Shown here one piece after another: positions 15,675 to 26,027 of a DNA stretch of 64,000 bases. Numbering within the stretch: position 1 is the first letter of the stretch; each line of letters begins with the position of its first letter. This DNA comes from DATBAX01 sp963723765 (GTDB lineage: Bacteria; Acidobacteriota; Terriglobia; Terriglobales; Acidobacteriaceae). The stretch lies in NCBI GenBank assembly GCA_963723765.1, contig CAVRSD010000005.1:682001-746000 (forward strand). Direction: 5' to 3'. A program made the position numbers and the translations under genes. Under the pieces are notes generated by a model. It was not told the DNA's origin. It worked only from the letters and a program-made list of their open reading frames with translations, and searched no databases.

Positions 15675-17820
15675 TTATTTTTTGGGCTGAACCCTCACGG
15701 CTGCTTTCTTCGCTCTCAGGACGCCAGCGCTAATCTGCTGCTGAGCGTAGAAGGAGCCCAGGGTCACGTCCAGATTGTCGTTTTCAATCAGGAAGCCCTG
15801 AGTGGAATCGGCGAAATAGAACGCTGCACTGTAAGCTGTTGCGTTTTGCAGCGTCACCGTAGTGTTGAAGCGTCCGCTGGGATCTGCAGTAAATGCACCG
15901 GTAAAGGAGAGATCCGCAGCAGGGGTGCCGGTTAAGTTGGAGTTTACGTCGGCGAATCCGGTAAAGGTTCCGGTTCCGTCGGCGACGATTTGAGCGGTAC
16001 CATCCGCCTCGGTGCCAGAGAGCGAAGTGAAATTCAGACCATACGCTCCCGAGAACGAATACGGGCCGGCAGCTTGAATGGCGGCAGAACCGATGGCGAG
16101 CGAAAAGTCATCGGCTTCTAACACGAGTGGAGGCAGGCTGGGTTGGGTAAGGTAAACGATAAAATTGGGCCCGGTCCCAACACTTCCTCCGATGGTGGTA
16201 GTTGCAGGAAGCCGCCCGGTTCCGCTGGCATCCACGGCATAAGTACCGGTCATGCTCTGGCTGAAGACATCGGACGGCGCCGAAGCTGGCATCCATTAAG
16301 CCGGTCAGGTTGCCTGCGCCGTCCGCCGTTAACGATCCGGCAATGGCCGTCCCGCCGTTTCCTCTGTCACACTGACCAAAGATGCCATAGACGAAATTGC
16401 CGGAAAATGCGCTGTCGTCAGCGTAAGTACCGGTGGAGGCACCCTGGGCAACAGCCACTCCTCCGCTGATGGAGGTGAAGTCGGTCTCGACCAGCTTGAT
16501 GTGTGAATCGTCAACGATAAATCCACTCATCGTGATGCCGGTACCGAAATCAGTGTTGATCGTAATCGTGACTTGTCCAAAGAAATCAGGGACCGACACG
16601 CTGCCGGTGAGCGGGCCGTTGTCGATTTCTCCGAAGGTGTCGATATCAGCGACGCTCCCTGCTCCCGAAATAGTTCCGGTCGTTGGGTTGTTATCGACAT
16701 TGAAGACCCCCCCGAAAACAGTGGGGAAGTTACTGCCCATAACAAAGGCATAGCCGCCGGTCAAAGGATTAACAGCAGTTTGCAGATCCATGGATCCACG
16801 CGCGGTAGCGGAAGCATCAAATTCCGTGATGAGGGTTTGAGAACCGGAAATGACAACTGCCCCGAGCGTTTCAACGCCGGCAACAGCGATGCCGGAGTTG
16901 GAGGTAGTCAGAATGATGGTTCCACGTCCGTCGGGACCAAATGTGTAGGTTCCGCTCAGGATGGTTCCGGAGACGCTGCTATTTCCATCGTTATAAACCT
17001 GCTCGCCGCCCGTAATGTTTCCATTGCCGTCGGCAGTAATGACTCCGCCCACTTGATAGACATTAAAAGACGTAAGCGCCCCACTGATCTCGAAGGCGTA
17101 GGTGCCATTGAGAAGTTGATTGTAAGAAGTGATCGGGATGGCAATGGTTATGCCAGCTGTGGCCGACTTGGTATTGTCGGTGGTCGAAGTCGCAGTGATC
17201 GTGACCGTGGCTCCGGTGGGAACGGCGGCAGGGGCGGTGTAAGTGGTAGCAGCGCCGCTGGCCGTGTGGGTCGGATTGAACGAACCGCAATCATTGGATC
17301 CGCAGGTCACGGTCCAGTCCACTCCGGCATTGGCCACATCATTGGTCACATTGGCAGTAATTGAGGTGGTCCCGCTAGGCGCGAGCGATGTTGGAGGGGT
17401 GGCCTGAAACGCAACCGAGATCGCTGCAGCTGCTGCAATGGTAAAGGTAGCGGAGGCCGTCTTGGTGCTGTTCTTTGTGGATGTCGCGGTCACGGTCACC
17501 GTGCCGCCGGTTGGAACGGTCGCAGGACTCGTGTACGTGGTTACAGTGCCGCTGGCGGTATGAGTCGCACTGAAGACGCCGCAATCATTCGAACCGCAAG
17601 TAACCGTCCAGTCAACGCCGGCATTTGTCGAGTCGTTAGTCACGGTCGCGGTAATCTGCTGACCTGTACTTACGCCGAGCGAGGTAGGCAGACCGCTCGA
17701 AAGAGAAACTGAGATTACCGCGGGAGGCGCAGGAGGGGTCGGGCTTGATCCTCCACAGGCGACCAACGTAGAAATGATGGCGAGTGAGATCAGTAGTAAG
17801 GCGGATTTCTTGATCGTCAT
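15675..17820 (-). CDS. Lipoprotein with two bacterial Ig-like repeats, frameshifted
   Basis: Signal ALLLISLAIISTLVACGG with a lipobox cysteine, then PTPPAPPA. Two near-identical Ig-like repeats of about 90 residues follow, each with TATVTNDSTNAGVDWTVTCG-type sequence and NDCG plus HTASG. After them is a long beta-rich region with repeated NGTYAFEISG and SGTYTFGPDGRGT units. The frame breaks near 16283-16287: GLMDAS continues in another frame as SAPSDVFSQSMTGTYAVDAS and runs to 15675. One surplus base explains it. The ATG overlaps the stop of the 161-residue gene upstream (ATGA), with AAGGAG inside that gene. It is likely a surface-exposed adhesin-like lipoprotein; the C-terminal region is of the same kind as the 24399-25931 protein. 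Confidence 0.75.
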
Positions 17821-18302
17821 TGTTTTTCTCCTTGTTGCACATTTCCCTGTGCCGGGACGCTGGCTGCGGCAACGTGGTGAAATTCAATGGGTTTCTGATT
17901 GGGGCGAAGGAAGAAACCGTGTTGATTGCGAACCACAATTACGTGTCCGTCGAGAATGAACTGGCGAACCATGAAAGTCTGCTTACCTTTGAAAGTCTGC
18001 ATCGCACCGATGAGCTGAATCGACTTTTTCGCTACGAGTAGATCTTGGACATCTTTGGGAAGATAAGAACCGAGGTCGACTTCTTGGGTGGATTCTCCAC
18101 GGGTGATCACCAGGCTGAGAGACGCGTGTCCGGCACCGGCCGGCTGGGAGACCACTTTCTGGATGATTGTCTGGACCGTGACTTCGTGTGCCATGTCGTA
18201 AGCAAAGGACGAGGGTCTTATGGGTGAGTCGGCACTCGCCGAGATCGCCAGCGCGACTAACAGCACGGGCACGAGTTGGCAATATTTCAAAAATTGTGTC
18301 AT
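17817..18302 (-). CDS. Secreted protein of unknown function, coupled to Ig-like lipoprotein
   Basis: 161 residues with a signal peptide (LVPVLLVALAISASA). The mature part is a small beta-rich domain (HEVTVQTIIQKVVSQPA, HASLSLVITRGESTQEVDLG, TFMVRQFILDGHVIVVRNQH). AAGGAG lies 6 bases before ATG. Its stop overlaps the start of the lipoprotein gene by four bases, so the two are translated together and may act together at the cell surface. Family not recognised. Confidence 0.65.
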   Translation of the reverse strand: MTQFLKYCQLVPVLLVALAISASADSPIRPSSFAYDMAHEVTVQTIIQKVVSQPAGAGHASLSLVITRGESTQEVDLGSYLPKDVQDLLVAKKSIQLIGAMQTFKGKQTFMVRQFILDGHVIVVRNQHGFFLRPNQKPIEFHHVAAASVPAQGNVQQGEKQ

Positions 18303-18573
18303 GCAAGCTCCTTGGAATTGATCTAGGCGGGCAACCAGCAGGATTCGCCGGTAAATTTGCCGTCCCCCCTGAACTCTTACGGCTATTTATGGCCATCATC
18401 CGTTGGGATGTGTTTGTTCCTAAATGAATCCTTGTGCCATCGTGGCACGGAAAGGAAAGCTGTCAACGTTACCTCCGGGGAATTCCGGAATTATTGAACC
18501 TGACTGATTAACAAACGTAAAGAACGGGGGCTTAGCGATGCCGTGGAGGGTGAGAAGAAGCCGTAAAATGAAG
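18303..18573. other. Spacer between exported-protein operon and sodA terminator
   Basis: Holds the ribosome site of the 18302 gene; nothing else nameable. Confidence 0.4.
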
Positions 18574-18598
18574 AGGGACGGGCAAAATGCCCGTCCCT
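18574..18598 (-). terminator. Intrinsic terminator of sodA
   Basis: Minus strand AGGGACGGGCA-TT-TGCCCGTCCCT followed by a T-rich stretch (CTTCATTTT), 23 bases past the sodA stop. Confidence 0.75.
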
Positions 18599-18620
18599 GA
18601 GTCACTTGGAGTTGCTAAGA

Positions 18621-19241
18621 CTACTTACCGGATTTTGCGGCGGCGTAACGCTTGTTGATCTCGTCCCAGTTGATGGCGTTCCACCAGGCGGCGAGGTATT
18701 CCGGACGGCGGTTGTTGTACTTCAAATAGTAGGCATGTTCCCAGACATCGTTGCCGAAAATTGGGGACAGACCCTGTGAAATGGGATTGTCCTGGTTGGC
18801 TGTGCTCATGATTTGCACTTCACCGCTGGGCTTGGCGGCAAGCCAGACCCAGCCGCTGCCGAACTGCTTGACTCCGGCTTCGTTGAACTTGGTTTGGAAG
18901 TCCTTGAAATTGCCAAAAGTCTTGGTGATGGCTTCGCCAATTGCGCCCGTAGGGTCGCCGCCGCCCTGTGGTTTCATGATCTTCCAGAACATGGAGTGGT
19001 TCACATGACCACCACCATTATTGCGGACGGCGCCACGAATGTCCTCGGGAATCGCGTTCAAATCGCGAATCAGGTCTTCGGCACTCTTGGATTGCAGATT
19101 AGGGTGTTTTTCCAGGGCCGCGTTCAGGTTTTTGACATAAGCGGCATGATGCATATCGTGATGCAGTTTCATGGTTGCGGCATCGATCACGGGTTCAAGA
19201 GCGGAATAGTCGTAAGGTAGGGGGGGGAGTTCGTGCGCCAT
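18621..19241 (-). CDS. sodA: Superoxide dismutase, Mn type
   Basis: 206 residues covering the whole Fe/Mn-SOD fold. Metal ligands are readable: His in HHDMHHAAYV, His in NNGGGHVNHSMFW, and Asp/His in FGNDVWEHAYYLKY. The Gly-Gly-His-x-Asn-His context together with the Gln in MSTANQDNPI is the Mn-type pattern; Fe enzymes carry the Gln earlier. There is no signal peptide, so it is cytosolic and converts superoxide to peroxide and oxygen. GGAGGA precedes the ATG. It is monocistronic, with its own terminator. Confidence 0.95.
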   Translation of the reverse strand: MAHELPPLPYDYSALEPVIDAATMKLHHDMHHAAYVKNLNAALEKHPNLQSKSAEDLIRDLNAIPEDIRGAVRNNGGGHVNHSMFWKIMKPQGGGDPTGAIGEAITKTFGNFKDFQTKFNEAGVKQFGSGWVWLAAKPSGEVQIMSTANQDNPISQGLSPIFGNDVWEHAYYLKYNNRRPEYLAAWWNAINWDEINKRYAAAKSGK

Positions 19242-19692
19242 TAATCGTTCCTCCAGAAATAATGTCTTCTACTCTGATGACAGAATTAAGAAACCCGATG
19301 CGTCAATTCTGTAAAAGTGATTCTACACCCCGTAAGGATGGAGCCGGGTCAACGGCAGATCATAATGACGATCAGAAGCCGGGAAGGTTCAAACCGATCC
19401 ATACGCCTTAATTCGCTGCCATCGATTGGAGACGCGAATCCAGGAAATCGAAATTCCCGAAGCAGCGCATCCACGGCGGTTTCCGAGTCAACAGTGCAAA
19501 CTATTTCATCTTGACACGATTGTGTAGTTAAGTTCAGAATCCTGCCTCGCTTGTTTCCCACTTCGCGGAGACTCTCTAAAGGAATCTCCCTTCATTGCTA
19601 ACCACAGCGGCCATAAAGTTTATCGACTTGGAGCTTTAAAAATTCGCGACAAAATAAAAATCACCGACATCGGTCAAAGGAAAAAAACTCCC
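19242..19692. other. Intergenic region between divergent sodA and S53 peptidase genes
   Basis: Must hold both promoters. One TTGACA at 19513-19518 on the plus strand is a possible -35 box for the peptidase, but the -10 (TCAGAA) is poor. No other structure seen. Confidence 0.3.
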
Positions 19693-21873
19693 ATGGACAC
19701 AACTCTTCCTACCGTTGACGCTAAAAGCAAGCTTTCGAGCTTGCTTATTGCGGCTTTGCTCCTCACCCTGATCGCGTCTGTGGCTCTCCCAGCCAGTGCG
19801 GCTAGCGGAAAGTTCATCGCGCACAATACTCCCTCCTACGTAGCCACGGCGAAGAGTCTTGGCACCGAGGACCCATCGAAGACAGCCGAAGTCAGCATTT
19901 GGCTGAATCTTCACAATCGCGCCGGGCTCGACACCCTGGCGAAACAGCTCTACGATCCTGCTTCCCCCAGCTACCGTCACTTCCTGAAGAGCTCCCAGAT
20001 TGCGGCCCGCTTTGCGCCGACCGCCGCGGAAGCAAAAACCGTACGGGAGTTTTTTGAAGCCCACAACCTGAAAGTTGTCCGCACCGGGCCCAACAACTTC
20101 TTCGTGAGAGCACGTGGAACCGTGGGCGATATCGAGACCGCATTCCATGTACAGCTCAACAACTACCAGGTACGCGGCAAAGTAATTCGTTCCAACGACC
20201 GCGACCCTTATGTTGACGGAGCCGCTGCTCCGCTGGTAAGGGCCATTGCCGGCCTGAATACCGGCGAGTATGAACATCCCGCAATGCAACGGCCGACCGC
20301 TCCTCCGAATCAAAAAGCTGCTGTCGCGGCCAACCTTAAACCAGCCACCACCGCATCTCCGGAAGATTTCTTCTCCTCCAACTGCTTCGACGGCACGGAG
20401 ACGGAATCGTTTTCCAATAACAACGACGGATCGTTGCCCGTCGCCACCTACAAGGGCAACCACCTGAATCTGCAAAGCCTGACCAGCGCGGGTTGCGCCT
20501 ACACTCCGCCACCGATTCAAACAGCGTACGGCCTCACCGGCCTGTACGGCGAAGGTTTCGACGGCACGGGCCAAACCATCGGCATCATCGACTGGTGCGG
20601 TTCGTTGACTATTCAGCAGGATGCAAACGCGTTCTCAGCGCAGTTTGGTTTGCCACAGCTGACTTCGTCGAACTTCGCCATTACTTACATCCCGACGCCA
20701 AGTCTTTGTGAGTCCACCGATCAGGTGGAAATCAACATCGACGTCGAATGGGCGCATGCAGTGGCTCCCGGCGCCAACATCAACCTCATTGTTCCGCCAT
20801 CGGCCGAATTCATCGATATCGACGAGGCCGAGTTCACGGCGATCACCTATGGTCTGGCCAATGTCATTTCAGGCAGCTATGGTTCGCCTGAATCCTTTAC
20901 GGATGCGACCGACATGGACAACGAAAACCTGATTTCCGAAATTGGTGCGGTCTCGGGAATCTCCACTAACTTCTCGTCAGGGGACGACGGAGACTTCTCG
21001 TTCTTCGGAATCCCGGCAACGGTCAGCTCTCCGGCAGACTCTCCCTATGCGACAGCGGTAGGCGGCGTCTCCCTGGCACTGAATGCTGACAACTCAATCG
21101 CGTGGCAGGCTGGCTGGGGAAACAATGAAGTTCTGCTGGCTGAGACGGGATTCGTAGCTGATCCTCCGGCTTCCGAAGCTTTCGGCTTCATCGGGGGCTC
21201 GGGCGGCGGGCAAAGCAATTGTGCCTTCCAGGATGTTAACTTCAACTGTCTTGGCGGCTTCCCCAAACCGTCGTATCAAAAGAAGTTGCCAGGCAAGTAT
21301 CGCCAGGTTCCGGATATTTCCTGGCTGGCGGATCCGTTCACTGGAGTGGCGATTCTGATCAGCATTCCGGGCCAGGTTCCGGAGCAGGTTTGGCAAGTAT
21401 GGGGAGGCACGAGCGTGGCTTGCCCGATGTTCTCCGCCCTATGGGCAATCGCCAACCAGGAAGCTGGGGCCCCACTTGGGCTGGCAGCGCCGTACGTATA
21501 TTCCCTGCCGACGGGTGCTGTTACCGATATCGTTCCCGTCGCCTCCAAGACCAACGTGACTGCATCCATTGTGGATTCGGATGGCACCACCAAGTACAAG
21601 GCAAACGCAATTCTCGGCGGCTCAGGACCAGGGAAGTTCGTCAGCGCTATCTGGGACTATCCGGCTGAACAGGAAACTGCGCTTATCATCTCGTTCGGCA
21701 CCGATTGCTCAGCGTTAGGTCCGGAAGATTTCTTCGGGACCACCTGCGATGACCCAACCAGCCTGCACACCAAAGTTGGATGGGACAACGTAACCGGCGT
21801 AGGAGTACCGAACGCGCAGGCCTTTGCAGATGCCTTCGCGCCAGATCCTCCTCCCTCCGTGACCAAGAAGTAA
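19693..21873 (+). CDS. Secreted S53 (sedolisin/pro-kumamolisin) serine peptidase
   Basis: 726 residues. Signal peptide (LLIAALLLTLIASVALPASA), then an activation prodomain of about residues 45-215 (SYRHFLKSSQIAARFAPTAA and FHVQLNNYQV are typical), then the catalytic domain. The S53 set is complete: E346 and D350 (VEINIDVEWA), D431 in SSGDDGD, S574 in GGTSVACPMFSALWA. Such enzymes are acid-active endopeptidases released after self-cleavage of the propeptide. The C-terminal TSLHTKVGWDNVTGVGVPN closes the calcium-site region. Paired cysteines suggest disulfides. A terminator follows 50 bases downstream. It probably feeds on extracellular protein. Confidence 0.93.
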   Translation: MDTTLPTVDAKSKLSSLLIAALLLTLIASVALPASAASGKFIAHNTPSYVATAKSLGTEDPSKTAEVSIWLNLHNRAGLDTLAKQLYDPASPSYRHFLKSSQIAARFAPTAAEAKTVREFFEAHNLKVVRTGPNNFFVRARGTVGDIETAFHVQLNNYQVRGKVIRSNDRDPYVDGAAAPLVRAIAGLNTGEYEHPAMQRPTAPPNQKAAVAANLKPATTASPEDFFSSNCFDGTETESFSNNNDGSLPVATYKGNHLNLQSLTSAGCAYTPPPIQTAYGLTGLYGEGFDGTGQTIGIIDWCGSLTIQQDANAFSAQFGLPQLTSSNFAITYIPTPSLCESTDQVEINIDVEWAHAVAPGANINLIVPPSAEFIDIDEAEFTAITYGLANVISGSYGSPESFTDATDMDNENLISEIGAVSGISTNFSSGDDGDFSFFGIPATVSSPADSPYATAVGGVSLALNADNSIAWQAGWGNNEVLLAETGFVADPPASEAFGFIGGSGGGQSNCAFQDVNFNCLGGFPKPSYQKKLPGKYRQVPDISWLADPFTGVAILISIPGQVPEQVWQVWGGTSVACPMFSALWAIANQEAGAPLGLAAPYVYSLPTGAVTDIVPVASKTNVTASIVDSDGTTKYKANAILGGSGPGKFVSAIWDYPAEQETALIISFGTDCSALGPEDFFGTTCDDPTSLHTKVGWDNVTGVGVPNAQAFADAFAPDPPPSVTKK

Positions 21874-21923
21874 GGCATCTTCACGGCTGTAGGAATTACA
21901 GTCGAGAGGATCCAGAACGAATC

Positions 21924-21959
21924 GGGCCAGAGACAATTGTTCTCTGGCCCAATTTTTTT
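21924..21959 (+). terminator. Intrinsic terminator of the S53 gene
   Basis: GGGCCAGAGA-loop-TCTCTGGCCC followed by AATTTTTTT. Confidence 0.9.
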
Positions 21960-22066
21960 CCACCGCGGCGGGAGTATGTTCAAAAGAGTCACCACCCGAA
22001 ATTCAGTTCCCCGGATTGCAAGTTTTCACATACCATAGCTGCAGTTCCGCCGAAGCGAAGACACCC

Positions 22067-22417
22067 ATGAGCGACGCCATCTCAAAACCCAAACACATTG
22101 TGCGCCGATTCCCTCGTTATCCGATCGATATTCGGATTTCTGTATACGTGTTTCGGGAAGGAAAAACGGTGTCTCTTTGGGGACGCTCTACCGAGTTTGG
22201 CGAAGATGGCATCAGTGCAACGCTTACGGGAGAACTGGAAGCAGGCGAAGTGATCTCCATGGAACTCTCTCTCCCGGGGATTGCCTTTCCACTGAAACTC
22301 CGGGCGATTGTGCGCTACCATCACGGACTCCGTCACGGTTTTGAATTTCTTGCCCGGAGCACGGAACAACAGGAAGTGATTCGCCAATGTTGCCAGACAC
22401 TGGCGGCCAGAGAATAA
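22067..22417 (+). CDS. PilZ-domain protein (candidate c-di-GMP receptor)
   Basis: 116 residues, essentially one PilZ domain. The arginine motif is RRFPRYPIDIRISV. The usual Asp/Asn-x-Ser-x-x-Gly stretch appears as STEFGEDGISATL, which is somewhat degenerate, so nucleotide binding is likely but not certain. The C-terminal part is LKLRAIVRYHHGLRHGFEFL. ATG 22067 is preferred because the upstream extension is unlike the family. It lies 110 bases before a hybrid kinase gene in the same direction. Confidence 0.82.
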   Translation: MSDAISKPKHIVRRFPRYPIDIRISVYVFREGKTVSLWGRSTEFGEDGISATLTGELEAGEVISMELSLPGIAFPLKLRAIVRYHHGLRHGFEFLARSTEQQEVIRQCCQTLAARE

Positions 22418-22528
22418 TCATGGCCTGCTCCCGACCTGAAATCCCAGCAATTACCTCCGTAACTTTGGGGTAATCGTTTGCCCGTCTAACATCCGATCAA
22501 GCTCTGGATTGAACCATGAGGGGGTTAG

Positions 22529-24223
22529 ATGGGTGACAAGATCACCCGGCCAGCGGGCTCCGCTGACCTTGTGCGCGCCAAGTCTTTGAAAGAAGCACTC
22601 AGGCGTGGAACTCCGCGATTTTCCCGTCCCGTTCAATCCGGCGCAAGCACTGCTTCAGAACCCGCTTCCGACTTTACCTTCGGCCTCCCAGACGTGCAAA
22701 AGGCCTATCTGGAACAACTGGTGGAATGCACACCCGAAGCCATCAGTGTCCTGAATACCCAGCATGGCATCATGCGCATCAACGGCGAGTTCACCCGCCT
22801 GTTTGGATTCTGCGCGGATGACGCCCTCGGCCGAAACATTGATACCCTGATCGTCCCCCCTGACCGAATTGCAGAAACACGGTTAATCGAGGAGACTCTT
22901 GCCCGCGGGCAACGCGTGGCCCTGGAGACCAAACGGCAACGCAAAGATGGCACGCTGGTGGACGTCTTCATGTCTGGCGCACCGGTGGTCGTCAATGGAG
23001 TCCAGGTGGCCTTTTACGCTCTCTATCGCGATATTTCAGAACAGAAACGAGCGGAGGAGGAGCGGCGCGCGTTAGAAGACCAGTTCCGGCAGGCGCAAAA
23101 AATGGAAGCGGTTGGGCGACTGGCCGGCGGGGTGGCCCATGACTTCAACAATCTATTAATGGTGATCAGCGGTTACAGCGAAGTAATCCTGGAACACGCG
23201 GAGTGCGACAGTTTTGTGTATTCGAAAATTGAAGCGATTCAAAAGGCGGCCGATCGCGCCAGCAGCCTCACCCGGCAATTATTGGCTTTCAGCCGCAAGC
23301 AGATTCTAGAGCTTCGTGTAGTGGATATAAACGTCATTGTTACGGAAATGGAACGCCTGTTCGGTCCGCTCATCGGAGAAAACATCAGCCTCAACATGCG
23401 GCTGGCCTCGGACCTTGGCCGCACCCGCGCCGATGTGGGACAACTGGAACAAGTCATCATGAATCTGGTGGTGAATGCTAAAGATGCCATGCCCAAGGGC
23501 GGGAAGATCACCATCGAAACGGCCAATGAAAACCTGGGCGACGGTGCGCGCCCGGAAAACTCCTACATTCAGTCCGGCCCTTACGTATTGCTTTCCATCA
23601 CCGACAATGGCTCGGGCATGGACAAAGAAACCCAATCCCGCATCTTTGAGCCATTCTTCACCACAAAAGAAAAAGGGAAGGGTACCGGACTCGGGCTGTC
23701 GACGGTTTACGGCATCGTAAAGCAGAGTGGCGGCTACATTCTTGCCAAGAGCGAACTGGGAAAGGGCACGACCTTCCGCATCTATCTGCCGCAGGTCGAA
23801 GATGCCATCGAACCGCTGGCTCCGATCCATCATTCGCAGACGGTTGGCGGCTCGGAAACCGTATTGTTGGTGGAGGATGAAGCCTCGGTTCGTCAACTTG
23901 TCCGGGAAACTCTGGAAGCCCGCGGCTACAAGCTCCTGGAAGCCGAGGATGGAGAAGTGGCCCTGGCAATCGCAGCCAAACATCACGGTCCCATCGATAT
24001 TTTGATCACGGATGTGGTCATGCCGGGCATGAGCGGCCAGGAATTGTCGCGGCGGCTGTGTATCTCGGATCCCGACCTTAAAGTCCTTTATCTTTCAGGC
24101 TATACGGAAGATTCGATTATTCACGAAGGGGCCTTGGAAGCCGGCACCGCTTTCCTGCAGAAACCCTTTACTCTACAGTCACTCTCCCGCAAAGTCCGTG
24201 AAGTCCTGCATAATACTATTTAG
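22529..24223 (+). CDS. Hybrid sensor histidine kinase: PAS, HisKA, HATPase, receiver
   Basis: 564 residues, soluble. The PAS domain is at about 60-180 (AISVLNTQHGIMRINGEFTR) and the HisKA dimerisation domain follows, with H204 in GGVAHDFNNLLMVISGY. The HATPase N, G1 and G2 boxes are NLVVNAKDAMP, ITDNGSGMD and GKGTGLGLSTVYGIV. A C-terminal receiver has the acceptor D495 in DILITDVVMPGMSG and the conserved Lys in FLQKPF. This is the common soil-bacterium cytosolic hybrid type that passes phosphate on to an unlinked partner; no separate response regulator gene is adjacent. A PilZ gene precedes it, which hints at a link to surface behaviour, though only by neighbourhood. Confidence 0.93.
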   Translation: MGDKITRPAGSADLVRAKSLKEALRRGTPRFSRPVQSGASTASEPASDFTFGLPDVQKAYLEQLVECTPEAISVLNTQHGIMRINGEFTRLFGFCADDALGRNIDTLIVPPDRIAETRLIEETLARGQRVALETKRQRKDGTLVDVFMSGAPVVVNGVQVAFYALYRDISEQKRAEEERRALEDQFRQAQKMEAVGRLAGGVAHDFNNLLMVISGYSEVILEHAECDSFVYSKIEAIQKAADRASSLTRQLLAFSRKQILELRVVDINVIVTEMERLFGPLIGENISLNMRLASDLGRTRADVGQLEQVIMNLVVNAKDAMPKGGKITIETANENLGDGARPENSYIQSGPYVLLSITDNGSGMDKETQSRIFEPFFTTKEKGKGTGLGLSTVYGIVKQSGGYILAKSELGKGTTFRIYLPQVEDAIEPLAPIHHSQTVGGSETVLLVEDEASVRQLVRETLEARGYKLLEAEDGEVALAIAAKHHGPIDILITDVVMPGMSGQELSRRLCISDPDLKVLYLSGYTEDSIIHEGALEAGTAFLQKPFTLQSLSRKVREVLHNTI

Positions 24224-24262
24224 GGTTTCCCGCATCTTACCTACATTAGATACCCGGCTGGC

Positions 24263-24302
24263 TGCCGTATAAAACTAGCTATTTCAATCGGCAACTTTTT
24301 TT
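24263..24302 (+). terminator. Weak candidate terminator after the kinase gene
   Basis: TGCCG ... CGGCA with a 21-base loop, then ACTTTTTTT. The stem is short. Confidence 0.3.
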
Positions 24303-24398
24303 GCCATGCTGGGTTAGATAGCTTGGAAAACTCTGGATGCTCGAGAATACGGGGAGCTCCAGGCGACTACGGTTCTGATTCAATTCTCTAAGGAGTTC

Positions 24399-25931
24399 AT
24401 GCAGCTCATCGCTGCCCCCACTGCCATGAAAAAACTTTCTCTTGCATTCGCCCTCACTTCACTTGTGTTTTGTGTAGCTTGCGGTTCGGGAATTAACGGT
24501 GTGATCGGAACCGGCAACTTCAATAACGGCAGCCTGACCGGGAACTATGTGTATCAAATATCTGGGACAGACCAGACGAACGGGTCCCCTTACAGCGAAA
24601 CCGGCGTTTTTGCCGCAAACGGTAGCGGGACGATTACCGCTGGCGTGGATGATCTCGCTGAGACCAGTGGGGCTGCATTTGACTCGGCAACGACTGGGTC
24701 TTACAGCATCTCAAAAGATGGTACTGGCACCGTTACGATCAACAACACGGGATTCGGAACCATCACCTGGAGCGTGACTCTGGTAAGTACGAGCAAAGCT
24801 TATCTGATCGAAGCCGACGCGCTTAACTCCACAGGTGTCGTCGAAAAACAGGTTTCCACGGCACTGCCCTCCACCGCGACTGCTTTTGTTTTCAAGCAGC
24901 ACTATGTTAGCGGTTTGAATGCGACGAACAGTGTCTCAACCGTCGGCCAATTCACTTTGGCAACGAGTGGAACCGTCACCGGCAGCGAGGATGTAAACCG
25001 CAACGGAATCATCAATAATGGCGCTGGTACAACCAATCCATTGACATTGACCGGTGCCTCATCGTTCTCCGCCGCCGATAGCACCGGCCGGGGCACAGCC
25101 ACTATTGCCGATAGCACGGGAACCACGGATTTCATTTATTACGTTGTGGATTCCAACAACATCCGCTTTATTGGCAGCGACAGTACTGTGGTTGGCTTGG
25201 GCCGGGCGGAAGCACAAGGAACGATCTCAGCTGATCCTCTTTCCGGCAATAGCTATGCCTTTGGCAGCCGGGCCGACGACAGCGTCGGTATTGGTGCCGT
25301 GGACACCGTGGGTAGTTTGACCGCCAGCAGCGGAACTTTCACTGGTACGCTGGATTCGACGGTGGACGCCAATGCATCTTTTCCGAATGTGGCTATAAGC
25401 GCCGGGACTTACACCCCCGTGGCCGCCAATGGGCGGACGTTGGTTGCTTACACCACTGCCATTCCCAGCACTGTCTCGCAGGTGTTCTGGATGGTGAGTT
25501 CCTCACGCGCTTTTTTCCTAACTATCAATGATTCCAGTGACACGCTCAAAGTCGAGGATGGCACTGCCGACCAACAGTCGGGAACTTTTTCTACTTCATC
25601 ATTGAACGGACAGTATGCATTCTCTATGGACGGGGTTGACACGGTCGCCGGCGCATACATTGACCGAGTGGGTTGGATTCAATGGACTGGCTCCGGAAAC
25701 CTGACCTGGAATGAGGCTGTGAACAGCTCGGGATCGATCAGTGCTCCGGGCCCGTTGTCGGGCACCTACACCGTCAGCGCTAATGGACGCACTACCGCCA
25801 CGGTCAACAATCTTTCGTATCAAAACAATGACATCGTTTTCTATTTGGTTTCGGGCACAAACGCCTACATCCTGGAGAATGATCCGGGAGTACAGATCAA
25901 TGGAGCGATGAATAAACAAATACAACCATAG
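24399..25931 (+). CDS. Beta-rich surface lipoprotein
   Basis: About 510 residues (501 from the internal ATG 24426). Signal MKKLSLAFALTSLVFCVACG with a lipobox cysteine. The rest is a series of related units: LTGNYVYQISG, GTYTPVAANGRTLV, LNGQYAFSMDGVD, LSGTYTVSANGRTTATVNN. These alternate glycine turns and short strands, as in the C-terminal part of the 15675-17820 lipoprotein. AAGGAG lies 3 bases before ATG 24399, but the signal peptide reads best from 24426. It is likely anchored to the outer membrane; no enzymatic motif is visible. Confidence 0.7.
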   Translation: MQLIAAPTAMKKLSLAFALTSLVFCVACGSGINGVIGTGNFNNGSLTGNYVYQISGTDQTNGSPYSETGVFAANGSGTITAGVDDLAETSGAAFDSATTGSYSISKDGTGTVTINNTGFGTITWSVTLVSTSKAYLIEADALNSTGVVEKQVSTALPSTATAFVFKQHYVSGLNATNSVSTVGQFTLATSGTVTGSEDVNRNGIINNGAGTTNPLTLTGASSFSAADSTGRGTATIADSTGTTDFIYYVVDSNNIRFIGSDSTVVGLGRAEAQGTISADPLSGNSYAFGSRADDSVGIGAVDTVGSLTASSGTFTGTLDSTVDANASFPNVAISAGTYTPVAANGRTLVAYTTAIPSTVSQVFWMVSSSRAFFLTINDSSDTLKVEDGTADQQSGTFSTSSLNGQYAFSMDGVDTVAGAYIDRVGWIQWTGSGNLTWNEAVNSSGSISAPGPLSGTYTVSANGRTTATVNNLSYQNNDIVFYLVSGTNAYILENDPGVQINGAMNKQIQP

Positions 25932-26027
25932 AACCACCGGTAATGTAGTATTTGGATTCCATCGTAGGCACTGCTCCGGCAGTGCCTATGTTTTTGGTGC
26001 CGAATCCGCCCAAGTACGAGGCCTATA

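Noticed and set aside
19636..20574. 312-codon frame on the minus strand
   Set aside because: Antisense to the S53 peptidase prodomain and without recognisable motifs.
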